DNA of 64,000 nt from Acanthosoma haemorrhoidale (taxonomy: Eukaryota; Arthropoda; Insecta; Hemiptera; Acanthosomatidae): positions 118,645,827-118,709,826 of the forward strand of contig OV884013.1 in NCBI GenBank assembly GCA_930367205.1. Reading direction: 5' to 3'. The translations under genes were made by a program, and so were the position numbers. Positions 24,601-35,033 of this stretch are shown in pieces (within the stretch, counting starts at the first letter, position 1; every line of letters begins with the position of its first letter). The notes under the pieces were generated by a model. That model saw only the letters and a list, made by a program, of their open reading frames with translations. It made no database searches and was not told the origin of the DNA.

Positions 24601-27600
24601 AAACTACCTATAAACCTACCCTGTACCTCTTCTCCTGAACATAGTGCACTGTCGGGGCACATGCCTATCAAAAAATGGAGTCAGATAGTAAAGTGGTCAT
24701 GAAATGATTGTCCAGGTTATAAACTCAAATAACCCTCACTTGTCACCAAGGCTAGGGTAACCAGGCACCCCCCTCGTGATGAATCCACAATTCCCAAAAG
24801 CCATACAATTACCAAAAACCATTTAAAAGAAATGTTTAGTGCAATTACTCAAAAACTACTGTCAAATGGAGTGACTGTTGCCCATCAATTGTCAAAATAG
24901 TTGTCTTTTTGTCAGGAGACTATCCTCAAAATTCTCCCCCCGTGTGAGGACAATTTAACAAAATTTATTGTAAATTAACTTTATTATGATGAAATTACAA
25001 TCTGCCTTATAATAGGCAATAAATAATTGAGATAAATGTTTTCATTCATACCATATTTACAATTCATCATTCGCTCGCACATTCATACAATATTTACAAA
25101 CATTTACAGCTCAGGGGCCCCCTAAGTCCACACGGTTGTTGCCTCCCTCGCATGTGAGAGAGGGCGGAGTCTTGGGAAGTCCCCCACGCTCCCCCACCAG
25201 CCACGCCACCGAATACGAGCGAGGCTGACGAAGAGCGCGAGAGCCAATACGCTCAGTACATAATTGGAGAAACTGGCCATTGCCAGGACTCCCACTGTTG
25301 CGCATTTATACGAGGTCACGAGGCCACTGCCGTTTTAGTCTCCGAGGAGGATCATAGGGATGAGTGGAGCAGTGCAATGACTGTGCTACGGGATTAGGCT
25401 GGTTGGATAGGTTACTATGGAATTTCATGAATTTGGAAGGGATGAGCTCAAGAATGTAGGGTATATTAAGATCGTTATGAAGGGTTTTGTTGCTGACATA
25501 AGGGGCATTTACTATTGTTCTCAGGACTTTTGATTGAAAGGATTTGATACGCTTGATGGTCGACTTTTTTGCTGTCCACCATAGCTCTATTCCGTATGTC
25601 CAGATTGGCTAAGTATAAGTTTGTAAATAAGTAGTTTATTTTCTATTGAGAGATGGGATGTCCTTCGAAGTAGTCAGTACAGTTATCCAAAGCGTCTGTT
25701 TAGTTCTTGTCAATTTAGCCACGTGTGTAGGTTCCATGTCAGTCTTTTAACTTAAAACTAAGGGCATTACTCCACTACAGTTCTAAATCTCGAGCCGAGC
25801 GCTCTCTGTTGGCGAGCGATACAAACACCCAAGCAAAGAACAAGCTTTCGAAGACTTTAAGCGCTACCTAGCGTTTAAAGATGGCAAATTAGACCACGGT
25901 AAGTACTACATCTCGTAATCATGGTATGCCACCAACTGTTAACATTTTCAACTGAATTGAGAGCTAACAAAAAAACAATCACTGTTCTTAACCTAATTTT
26001 AGAACTTAGTATTAGAACTAGAAATTAGTATGTAAGTTAGTTTTAAGTTTGATCAAAAAGGTGAGCCCCATCACCTTTATTAGTCAGTTCAGTCCAGTCA
26101 GTATAATGTCATGGTCATTCCAAGACCACATAAACTACCTATAAACCTACCCTGTACTTCTTCTCCTGAACATAGTGCACTGTCTTGTTTATTCATAAAG
26201 TATACTTACAAGTATAAAGTATACTTGTTTATTCATTATATAATTTTTATAAAATAACAAAACCTGTATATTCATTTCCACCTCTACTTAGTTCCCTCCC
26301 TCCACCTTCAAACAGGTACTCCTAGTAAAAGGATCCGCTCACCCCAGATGAATTCCTTTATTTTTCCCTTATCCACAATCTTAAAAATTTGAGAGCTAAG
26401 AAAAAAACCAAAAAAAAAACCTGTATATAATGTAGGGATGCTACAGGAAATACAAAAATAATTTGTAAATAGATTCGCCTGAGGATCTATAATTATATAT
26501 AATTATCTGTATATTTAAAGGGGCTATGAAAGAAAAAAACACAAACAATCACTGTTAATATCAGAAAGGGGATTGGGGGGGGGGATTCACTGTAAAATTA
26601 ATAAATATAATAAAAAAAAAGTCTTATCTTAATCAAAACCTGTATATAATGTAGCGACGCTACTGGAATATAAAAATCATATGTAAATAGATTCGACTGA
26701 GAATCTATGATTAAAATAATCACTGTAAAATTTTTTAAGGGGACATAAAAAAGAAAAAACAAGTCTTATATTTATGAACAGGCTTTTTTGTGTTATTTAA
26801 CTCCCTAAGTCAAAATTGGTGACACTTGTCATGAGATGAGTACAGAGGAGGCCTCGCGACCATCAAACTGGCATTTTTCTTATTATGAACTTTGGGCTAT
26901 TAAGGGACAAGCTAAGTTCTTGGCTTGAAAGCCTATTTCCTCCCAAAGTAACGAGAATGTTAAAATACTCAAGCCGCAAGCACTGCTTAAAATTACTTGT
27001 ATAGGTTACATGAAATCATTTAAAAAAAAGATATTTTTAAAGTGAAAACTAGCGAAATTGTCGATTTTATCATTCTACTGTTTCAAATTTCATAGGACCG
27101 GTAAAAAATTATCTTGCATTTGCTAATTGTGTATTGTTTCATTCAATAGATCATATTACTCAGGGCGGTGATATCGCTAAACTTGTCGTCATTTATTCAG
27201 CCACAGCTAAGCTAGCACATGCTACTAAAACGATTGAATTGCAAGTGTGCCATATGAGCCAACTCTTGACTGAGCGTTTGCAAAATACTCGATCAAAAAG
27301 AGTGTTTGAACCTTTTACTAATGTTTGCAGAATATTTCTATTTGGTTTTCTGAGCAGCGTTCACGAAGGATCAGTCGACTAACGAAGACAGACAGCGTTA
27401 ATACACATTAGCACGTTATTTGCAAAAAGAACAGCCGAATACCCAAGCACATCAATGACACTATGAGTTCATTGTGTTAACCTGTGTTTATAAGCTGGCA
27501 CTCAAGTGCAAAATAGTAAGAAACAAAATACAACCGTAAACATGACTGAGACATTTCGATATAAATGAGACATTTTGATATGACTGAGACATTTCGATAT

Positions 27601-27703
27601 GACTGAGACATTTCGATATGACTGAGACATTTTGATATGACTTACCTTGGCAAATGAACGAAGAGAGGGAGAGCACAAACAGGGCTGTTGACTGACTGTT
27701 CAT
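21654..27703 (-). CDS. Ly6/uPAR (three-finger) GPI-anchored protein, 3 exons, 127 aa
   Basis: Small secreted, probably GPI-anchored cell-surface protein of the Ly6/uPAR superfamily. Insect members act in septate junctions, sleep and ion-channel regulation; the specific role here is unknown. Exons in coding order: 27703-27646 (signal peptide), 23255-23118, 21841-21654. Introns are GT-AG, both phase 1, and the exons sum to 384 nt. Residues 1-20 form a signal peptide (FVLSLSSFIC core). The ectodomain starts with CYIC (27-30) and has ten cysteines (27, 30, 39, 52, 59, 76, 81, 95, 98, 103), ending with the family-typical Cys-Asn (103-104). Residues 111-127 are hydrophobic to the C-terminus, as in a GPI-anchor signal. 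The phase-1 intron after the signal peptide is usual for the family. Repeats D and LINE-A/B/C fill the first intron, and a 19-bp minisatellite abuts the exon 1 donor. Exon joining rests on phase and family logic, not transcripts. Confidence 0.88.
22270..23010 (+). repeat. Dispersed repeat D, long copy (D6), in Ly6 intron 2
   Basis: Upstream of the shared blocks it has TGCCTATATAAGGCAGAAAA, a TATA-box-like sequence, followed by CAGTCGGAATCAGACACTTG. The CTCTCTCTGCACTGG, GCTCTACTCGAACCATGGCT, GGTCATTCCAAGATCACGTA and CATAGTGCACTGTCGGGGCA blocks then follow in order. The promoter-like start supports, but does not prove, an LTR. It is antisense to Ly6. Confidence 0.7.
23405..23700 (-). repeat. 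Diverged LINE-A 3' UTR, in Ly6 intron 1
   Basis: The minus strand carries the LINE-A order AAGGTGAGCCCCATCACTTT, the GTATAATG-type stretch, the CTACAGGAAATACAAT hairpin region and AAATAGATTCGTTTGTAGAT. It is more diverged than the copies at 43 and 62.7 kb. Confidence 0.7.
24040..24785 (+). repeat. Dispersed repeat D, longest copy (D7), in Ly6 intron 1
   Basis: Starts near GCGGGGTGCCAATTAGTTAT. It has a CTGGGTACTTAAGCCGAGGG promoter-like stretch and the CTATGTTTTAGTCCGGCGTC, CTCTCCGGTTCACACTCGCC, GTGGTCATTCCAAGACC and CATAGTGCACTGTCGGGGCA blocks. It ends in GCTAGGGTAACCAGGCACCC and CCCTCGTGAT. The end matches the reversed start of D5, which gives the likely 3' boundary of the repeat. No internal retroviral-type genes are present. 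Confidence 0.75.
24977..25740 (-). mobile_element. LINE-B copy, in Ly6 intron 1
   Basis: The minus-strand reading begins around ACATGGAACCTACACACGTG and continues through the RT C-terminal region and the 3' UTR to GGCAGATTGTAATTTCATCA. It is frameshifted and 5'-truncated, and in the same orientation as the Ly6 gene. Confidence 0.8.
26110..26186 (+). repeat. 76-bp internal fragment of repeat D inside LINE-A
   Basis: Runs from ATGGTCATTCCAAGACCACA to ATAGTGCACTGTC and then returns to LINE-A sequence (TTGTTTATTCAT). It replaces a few bases of LINE-A around the GTATCATTATAC stretch. The ends show no terminal repeats. Confidence 0.75.
26272..26415 (+). mobile_element. LINE-C tail inserted into LINE-A with a 13-bp target-site duplication
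   Basis: The insert ends TTTGAGAGCTAAGAAAAAAA plus A-rich tail. The LINE-A word AAAACCTGTATAT is present on both sides (26259-26271 and 26416-26428), and the rest of LINE-A continues after the second copy. This is the signature of target-primed reverse transcription and dates LINE-C as younger than this LINE-A copy. Confidence 0.9.
26636..26750 (+). repeat. LINE-A extreme 3' end fragment
   Basis: Reads AAAACCTGTATATAATGTAG, the GCGACGCTAC hairpin, AAATAGATTCGACTGAGAAT and a GGGGACATAAAAAAG tail. It is a second, separate copy next to the 26.0-26.5 kb one. Confidence 0.75.
26751..27542. other. Ly6 intron 1, no repeat recognised
   Basis: Contains a short open frame at 27134-27382 (TVCHMSQLLTERLQ-like) with no recognised family. 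Otherwise nothing supportable was found. Confidence 0.4.
27543..27640 (+). repeat. 19-bp minisatellite, about 5 copies, abutting the Ly6 exon 1 donor
   Basis: Unit GACTGAGACATTTCGATAT with C/T variation at one site; the second unit differs at the start. The array ends a few bases from the GT of the Ly6 exon 1 donor (27645-27644), so the intron starts almost inside the array. Confidence 0.9.
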
Positions 27704-27879
27704 TGCCCGATCTGCGAGATCGCCGGCGGAGATAATATCGATTCGAAAAGTCAGAGGTTTCGTGCGGGCTTTGCTTAACCTTTCAGGGACGCAGACTTAA
27801 GCGTCGCTACATGCAAACAGTTGGAGTCTGAATTCAATTGTTCAATTAGCGATGGTTCCATGTTAGCTGTCACCGCATA

Positions 27880-28385
27880 AAGGGTGTCCCAGAAGTTACG
27901 CAAGATTTGATTTAAATAGAAAACACAGTTTTTAGTATTTTTGTTGTTATTTTTTTATTGAATTATAAAGTAAATAAGATAGTGTTATTTATGGAATAAC
28001 ACATTGGGCAAATGACCTCCACGACTTTGCTGGCACATACGTACTCTTTTGTCGAAATTTTCCATGACCATTTGGCATAAATGTGGTTGAATTTCCTCGT
28101 TTAATGCACGGGTGGATGTGGGCTTGTTGACATACACCTTTGACTTAAAATCACACCTGGTGTTAAATCACACGATCTAGGGGGCCAATTCTATCACCGA
28201 AACGAGAGAGTGCACGATCTGGAAATGTCTCATGCAGTATTTGAATTGTTTCATGGGCTGTATGACATGTGGCACCATCTTGTTGAAACCACATATTAGC
28301 CACATCAATATCATCCAATTTCGGCACAAAGAACTGCGTTTACGACGCCGAATTGATGTTCTTGGATTTTCAACAACACTTTCAA
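27880..28385 (-). mobile_element. Tc-N copy C, truncated, just upstream of the Ly6 start
   Basis: The left end AAGGGTGTCCCAGAAGTTAC is intact and follows a TA. The minus-strand reading covers the C-terminal DDE part and the shared deletion junction, then stops at about 28385 without the N-terminal third or right terminus. It lies about 180 bases upstream of the Ly6 ATG, within the likely promoter region. Confidence 0.85.
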
Positions 28386-28685
28386 CATATTTTACTTCGT
28401 ATCGTTAGCTCCCTGAAAATCGGAGATATTATACTAAGTAAATAACCTTTTAATATTATTACTTTTTCCTAAATACATTCTGTAAAGTATACAATTGACA
28501 TGGATATTTATTGTTTTATTACATAAAACCTACCTACCACAGTGGCTAATATATTTTTACATTTAATATACCTTCGTTATTATTATGTTAGCATTTGTTT
28601 CTTGTAAGGTTAATTCTCATATACATTCTCTTATAAACAATTACACCTGTTCTAACAAAACAAACGCTAAAATTTAATAAACATT
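28386..28685. other. AT-rich intergenic DNA
   Basis: Nothing recognised. Confidence 0.4.
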
Positions 28686-28922
28686 GACACCTCATTAGTC
28701 AGTTTAGTCAAGTCACGTATAATGTATATCATTATGCTTGTTTATTCGATTATATAATTTCTATAAAATAACAAAACCTGTATATAATGTAGGGATGCTA
28801 CAGGAAATACAGAATAATTTGTAAATGGATTCACTTGTGGATCTATAATTGTATATAATTGTCTGTAAGTTTAAAGGGGCTATGAAGAAAAAAAAAAATA
28901 ATAAAAAAAAAATAAATAAAAA
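28686..28922 (+). repeat. LINE-A 3' end with A-rich tail
   Basis: Runs from ACCTCATTAGTCAGTTTAGT through AAAACCTGTATATAATGTAG and GGGGCTATGAAG into an A-rich tail of about 40 bases. 5'-truncated to the 3' UTR. Confidence 0.8.
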
Positions 28923-29317
28923 TTGATTCAAATGTTTTCCCATACAACAATATTCTTCAGAGACGAAATATATTACCGCTATAATATTTACGTACCAAAA
29001 TATTACAGGCTTTCATTGTAGCGACTCAAAAACCAATGAAAACATGTACCAGTGAAATAAAATATAATAAGCGTACATATGTGAGCTTTATGGTGTAAAT
29101 ACACTCAGTATTTCTTCAGGTATTAAAATAAGTCACATGGCGGTAAAAATTAAAACTTTTTTCTAAACCCCTTTAATTAATTATAACATTTTAACAGTTT
29201 ACAAAATTTCAATTTACAAATTTCTCCTCTTTCTGCGATGCGCAGATGCATCGAAGGAGGTTGGGTTGCATTACAATAACAGATTGACGTGAAAATTACA
29301 AAGTAATGTATAAATAC

Positions 29318-29565
29318 TAGGTGATGGGGCTCACCTTCTGTTTACAATTTGGGAGAAAAACTTACAAACTAAAACCTAAGACTAAAGCGTTCCTGCCGCG
29401 ACAGCGTCCTGCCATCGATGGGGGAACGGAGCGGGGGTTATCGTGTTAAACACCGGGTTTGTCAAGTATTGCAGGGAGTCGAAAAACTTTATATGTCTAC
29501 GTAGGATGAATTTATCCACCCTAGACAGCTCAAAGACCTCGTGAACCTCACTGTTGAGCATTTTT
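29318..29565 (-). mobile_element. Relative of LINE-A: RT C-terminus
   Basis: The minus strand encodes RRHIKFFDSLQYLTNPVFNT and then HRWQDAV, clearly related to but different from the 42.5-kb LINE-A protein (FFDSLQHLTNSVFNT, HRWQQTV). The GGTGAGCCCCATCACC element follows. It is probably an older or separate subfamily. Confidence 0.7.
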
Positions 29566-30019
29566 TTATTTATATTCGGTAATTGTTAATAACCAAGAGT
29601 TTGATTTAGAAAGGGTGAGAAATTTGGAACTACCCCAGGTTCCTAGGTACGCCACTATTGCTAACGTAGATAAATTATCAGAACATAAGGGCTTAGGGCA
29701 TAATATATTAAAAATAATTGTTTATATATTAGCATCTGGTATTTTTTGTTGATTTGTTGTTGATTGCTGTACTAGAAGAAAAGCAATGATGTTAGTATTT
29801 TGTTTTTGGATTAGATTCCTCTACCAAGTGAAAATCGAAATCCAGCCGTGAAATATGTGTGAACGTGAAGCGATAGATGCATAAGAAGCAAAAAACAAGT
29901 TAACTAATTAAAAAAGTGATTTCGTTTTTCTTTTGAGATTTGGTAGTCGTACCTTTAGGTTCCTATAGAAATAAATTACGTGTAATTTTGTTTGCAACTG
30001 TCAGTTTACGTTAAGTTTT

Positions 30020-30707
30020 AACATGGAGTGCAAAAATAAGCATTTTCGACACATTTTACTTTTTTATTTACATTATATTTTACGCACAAAGAGATATCTG
30101 AAGTTTATGGTGTTGATTGTTTAACAGAACGCATATTCTTTAGATTTTTTACTAAAAGATGATCAACGTTCTGGTCGTCCTTCTGAAGTTGATGAGGACA
30201 AAATGAAAGCCATAATTGAATCGAATCGTCATATAACTGTGCGAGAGATTGCGAAACTGTTAAATGTATCTCACACGACAATTGAAAATCATATAAAACG
30301 TCTTGGACTTTTTAAGAAGCTCGATATTTGGATTCCGTCACGACAATGAGAGGCCTCACACATCTTTAGCAACACGTAAGCTATTGGAGCTTGGTTGGGA
30401 AGTGACGTCGCAACCCCATACAGTCCCTACCTTGCGCCATCGGATTATCATTTATTTCGAAGTTAACAAAACTTCTTAAATGGTAAAATTTTCAGTAATA
30501 ACGATGACCTCAAATCGCACTTGGTTGAGTTTTTTGCTGATAAGCACTAGAAGTTCAATGAACGTGGGATCATCAAGTTAGCAGAAAGATGGCAAAAGGT
30601 CATCGAACAGAATGGAAGATATTTAACTGATTAAAGTTAATTTTTTGTATACAAAAAAGGTTTTATTTGACACTAAAAAAACCTAAATTACTTTCTTGCC
30701 AACCTCA
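30020..30707 (+). mobile_element. Mariner relic (irritans-like), central deletion
   Basis: Begins with an ATG reading MECKNKHFRHILLF, as in mariner transposases of the irritans type. It then has LLKDDQRSGRPSEVDEDKMK and ITVREIAKLLNVSHTTIENH, followed by a DIWIPS-like end of the DNA-binding domain. The catalytic centre is missing; sequence resumes in the last third (LATRKLLELGWEV). The right end reads CCTAAATTACTTTCTTGCCA, resembling a mariner terminal repeat. Frameshifts and stops make it inactive. The left terminus was not identified. Confidence 0.8.
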
Positions 30708-31055
30708 ATATTTCGCACACGACCCACCAAAGGCCTGACTGCTCTTCTTCTGGCTGAAGAGAAAGCTGCCCAGACAAGAATCTGAATAGCGTCTGCTAGG
30801 CCGGGCTTCTTAGTGTACCTGTCAACACATCCTTGTACGGTGTATCACCCTTGGATGGCTATACCAGTTTCTTTTTTAAATGGTTTTCAGTTCATTTCTA
30901 CAACTAGGGCACAAAGCATATCTGGAACACCCACTTTTATTATTTACTTCTAGACTTAATCCCAGTTCTTACTTTAACTTATTTAGAAGATGTAAGCTGA
31001 TATAACACGTGTATATAACCTATTTTTTAAATTAACTTACGAGCGTCGAGTGGTT
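30708..31055. other. Unclassified stretch with a GC-richer part
   Basis: The part at 30725-30860 is GC-richer than its surroundings and may be a transposon relic. No frame or copy was found. Confidence 0.3.
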
Positions 31056-31785
31056 AAAAAGACAAGAACTAAACAGACGCTTTGGACAACTGTACACACT
31101 ACTTCAAAGGACATCCCATCTCTCAATAGAAAATAAATTACTAATTTACAAAGTTATACTCAAGCCAATCTGGACATATGGAATAGAGCTATGGGCGGCG
31201 ACAGCGAAAAAGTCGAACATCAAGCGTATCCAATCCTTTCAATCAAAAGTCCTGAGAACAATAGTAAATGCCCCTTATTACGCCAGCAACAAAACCCTTC
31301 ACAACGACCTTAATATACCTTACATTCTTAAACTCATCCCTTCCAAGTTCATGAAATTCCTAACCTATCCAACCACCCTAATCCCCTAGCACAGTGATTG
31401 CACTGCACCACTCATCCTTATAATCCTCCTCGGAGACTAAAACAACAGTGGCCTCGTGACCTCCTATAAATACGTGACAGTGGGAGTCCTGGCAATGGCC
31501 AGTTTCGCCTATCATGTCCTGAGCGTCTGTGGCTCTCGCGCTCTAGGTCAGCCTCAACAGGCTCGTATCTGGTGACACGGCTGACAGAGGAGTGTGGGGG
31601 ACTTCCCAAGACTTTCGCACGCAAGGGAGGTGACAACCATGTAGACTTGGGAGGTCTCTGGGCTGTAAATAAATGAAGCGAATAAATGAAAATTGTAAAT
31701 ATGGTATGAATGAGATCATTTATCATAATAACTTATTGCCCAATGAGTCAGATTGTAATTTTAGCACAATAAAGTTGTTGTTGAA
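31056..31785 (+). mobile_element. LINE-B copy, nearly full 3' region
   Basis: The RT C-terminal frame is well preserved: RQELNRRFGQLYTLLRRTSH, ENKLLIYKVILKPIWTYGIE and LRTIVNAPYYASNKTLHNDL. The full 3' UTR follows and ends GATTGTAATTTTAGCACAAT, then AAAG and a short GTT repeat. Catalytic domains are absent. Confidence 0.85.
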
Positions 31786-33060
31786 GTGTTTCCTGCTAGT
31801 TAAATAACGCTTCAAATAGCCAAAAAAAATACTATGAAACTAGGACTTTGTCATCCATAAAACGGGAAGATGGTAAATTAAAAAAAAAAATCATAATAAA
31901 AAATTGCTCATTGTTTTAAGTGGTTTTGAGACAAAGTGTAATGGTCCACTGATTCAAGGTCTGGTAAAGACAAAACTTACTCTCGATCACAACACGTCCA
32001 TCCTTGGTGGTCAGTTATTATGCCAGCTAGATATTGTATAACATTTTCAATTATATATAATATTTTTTTGTTTCTTCTTATAATATTAATTTTAACCCCC
32101 ATTGGCAACTATAAATTTTAACAAGTGGAAGTTTTAATGCTTTTATTATTGAATTTTTTGACTCCTGAAAATATCCGAATTTAGTCGAAATGTTGACAGT
32201 TGAATAAATGAATTTCCCGGCTATATCTAAGGCTTTAGTTGAAAAAAAAAAAAAAAAAAAAAAAACTTAAAGAAACCATATTATGTTTTTATTATGTTAT
32301 TTGTAGTTTAGTTAGTAGTTAGTTGTAGACAAGAGTATTTTACTTTAATCATAAGCAAGATGTATACAGCTGTTATAGGAGATACTGTGGAAAGATGGAT
32401 TTTGAATATACTTGTTAAAAGCACAATAGGCAATAGGTACAAACAATTATTTTATTATAAAATAATGAAATGGTCAATTGTCAATTGTCTACGTATTGTA
32501 AGGGAATGCAATCCAGCAGCATATTTTCTCAGAAGAAATTTCCGAAACGACCTCGGGGGGCACTAAGGTTCAAATCCCAACACATGAGTCCTGCTCTAAT
32601 TCTGTACATAAATTACCTGGCGTGAAAAAGCACCGTCACTCCTCCTAACCCCTTGAAGATAAAAATGGTAATTATCGTCATGATAAGGGAAACTCTACGA
32701 TCAATAGCGTACATAATCGCTTGGTTTCAACGTCTCCAAGTTTTCAAACAACCATGGCTGGGTAGTTTCGCTGGGTAACCTCCTTGGGCTGTCCTAACCA
32801 CAATTACGCAGTTATGAAAACATTTTTTATTGTATAATAATTAGGCATTTTTGGAAGAATTTAATTAATTCATCCAATTGTCTACGTTTCGCAAAATTCA
32901 GGTGGTCTCTTATGACTTTTAATTTTTTATAAAAAACATTAAAATATTAATTTCTCTGCGAACGAGATAGTTGTTAATTTTAACATGAGGTAAGGTATGT
33001 TTTTATCAGTTTGTTTTAGAAGGGATATAGCATGAATATAAAACAACAAACTCATCGATA
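31786..33060. other. AT-rich intergenic DNA
   Basis: There is a poly-A run near 32240-32265. The sequence AAGGTTCAAATCCCAACAC (near 32568) resembles a tRNA T-arm, but no tRNA fold can be built around it. Nothing else was recognised. Confidence 0.4.
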
Positions 33061-33084
33061 ATATACATTATAATTTATAGAATA

Positions 33085-33420
33085 ATAATATGGTATTTAT
33101 TCAATTATTAAAATATTATATTTATTAACCAGATAAGTAGAATCAATATATCAAACTCAAAAAAATTATGTCTATCAATTTATATATTAAGAATAGGAGG
33201 TCTGCCTCCTTTTTTAGGATTTTTACCAAAATGAATTAATCCAAAATATAATTAACGAAAAAAATTCCTAGTAATAATAATTATAAACATAATAAGACTA
33301 ATTACATTAATATATTATACCCGAATTATAGTTAAAATAATAATAATAAGATCATCAGTTCAAAAATGAAAGTGTAACTATTATACTATTATAAGGATAT
33401 AATACATTTTAAATAAAAAC
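33085..33420 (+). pseudogene. nad2: Nuclear copy of mitochondrial ND2 (NUMT), C-terminal part
   Basis: With the invertebrate mitochondrial code the plus strand reads a run ending in the hallmark ND2 sequence GGLPPFLGFLPKW (about 33196-33234). This needs TGA read as Trp and AGA/ATA as Ser/Met. It continues after one in-frame TAA into NMMSLITLMYYTRIM-like sequence, also typical of ND2. The segment AAGGATATAATACATTTTAA from about 33392 may be the start of tRNA-Trp, which normally follows ND2. It is flanked by nuclear LINE-B sequence. The stop and short length show it is not functional. Confidence 0.8.
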
Positions 33421-33647
33421 GGTTCGCCAATGAACCTACCCTTCTGGCAAACCTCAGATAGTGCAATTAGTCTGATATTAACCTCACTCAATTTTAAGGT
33501 ACATAATTGAGGCTCATAGTTTTTTAATCTTCAATTATCAGCAAAATTTCGAAAAAATTGTCTTATTTTTTCACTTGTCCATCAATTTCTCGGTATTAAG
33601 AACTCTAGAGCTATGCTTTTAATGCCCAACAACATTCTTAGTATGTC

Positions 33648-34000
33648 TTAACAGTACGGTATTTAGGCTTCCATCTCGACAAACGACTGACCTGGAACCC
33701 ACACACGAGGCTAAAAAGACAAGAACTAAACAGACGCTTTGGACAACTGTACACACTACTTCGAAGGACACCCCATCTCTCAATAGAAAATAAATTACTA
33801 ATTTACTAAGTTATACTTAAACCAATCTGGACATACGGAATAGAGCTATGGGGGACAGCAAAAAAGTCGAACATCAAGCATATCCAACCCTTTAAATCAA
33901 AAGTCCTGAGAACAATAGTAAATGCCCCTTATTACGTCAGCAACAAAACCTTTCATAACGATACCCTACATTCTTGAACTCATCCCTTCCAAGTGGAAAT
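33648..34000 (+). mobile_element. LINE-B copy covering more upstream RT sequence
   Basis: Starts upstream of the other copies, at YLGFHLDKRLTWNPHTRLKR, the conserved RT region before the thumb. It continues to VLRTIVNAPYYVSNKT and loses similarity after CTTGAACTCATCCCTTCCAA. Neither the 3' UTR nor a tail is present, so it was cut by a later deletion or insertion. Confidence 0.8.
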
Positions 34001-35033
34001 GCCAAAAACAGGTCGAGTCACTTGGTATTAACTGTGACAAACCACTTGCACCGATGACGCCAGTACTCATCACATCACATGGACCGAAAATGACCAACTT
34101 GTCTATAAACTGGCAAAAGGTCAAATTTCCAATTTTTGAGATCTTAAATTCTTACGAAGTTATTTTACTTTTCATAAAGATTTAAATATCTTATTTCTTT
34201 CAAATTTACTTTCAATAATGTTTAACACGCACTATGATTTGACTTCTGCACACCTGCAAGAGGAACGGTCGACCCAATGATCCTTTTTTCAAGCTATCAA
34301 AATTTTAAATTTTCATTTTCATTAATTTAATTTTTACCTTTAAACCACTAATTTCTATGAGTATTGATATCTATTCCTAAATGTTTTACATTGTACGTTA
34401 CCAAGTGAAAAAATAATACATAATGTGCTTTCATAATAAAAAACTCTTATGAAAGCTGGAAAGTTACAGGCTAGATAAAAATTCGTACTAAATAAAAGTT
34501 ATTGATTACTCCAAAAATAAGTCAGCAGTAAACAAAAATACATTGTTTAAAATATTAATAATTGACGCAATGTTTGAATCATTTACATCTTGTATTTCGA
34601 GTATAATTGAGTTGAACCGGTTTTTTTTTATTCAATTATAATTGTGGGCGTATATTTCGCACATTATACATATTTATACGCATTAACAAAATGAACAAAG
34701 AAGGATTAGTATTTAAATGTGATTTCTAATGTGTATTAATGTACAATAAAGGTCGTGCCTCAGGTGTATTTATTTAATTAGGGTTTAAGCCCAATCCATT
34801 ACTCCCAAATGGGCATATGTTAATTGGGTTGATCCCAGAAGCTTCATACAATGGAGGAATGGTAGGAGGAAGTAATGCTTGTCTTTTATGAATGTATATG
34901 CATAATAATTTTGGTACATGGAATTATTTATGGGGCTCTCGTGTGCATTGGAATTTGTAATAGGAATATTTTTATAGGGTTTCGTCGGTTTTTTTTTTTT
35001 TTCCGAAAACCAAAAGCTCTTTTGTTTATGTTT
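34001..35033. other. AT-rich intergenic DNA
   Basis: No gene or recognised repeat. Confidence 0.45.

Larger units (their letters stand above)
25990..26560 (+). mobile_element. LINE-A 3' end, interrupted by two other repeat pieces
   Basis: LINE-A sequence is present in three segments: about 26022-26110, 26187-26271 and 26416-26545. The first gap holds a 76-bp piece of repeat D; the second holds a LINE-C tail with a target-site duplication. Read across the gaps, the LINE-A sequence is continuous with the 43-kb copy. No coding region remains. Confidence 0.8.

Noticed and set aside
27488..27703. 71-codon frame with a KCLSHIEMSQSYQNVS-type repeat
   Set aside because: Only the first 19 codons are coding (Ly6 exon 1); the rest is the minisatellite in the intron.
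32560..32600. tRNA-like T-arm (AAGGTTCAAATCCC)
   Set aside because: No acceptor stem, D-arm or anticodon arm can be formed around it.
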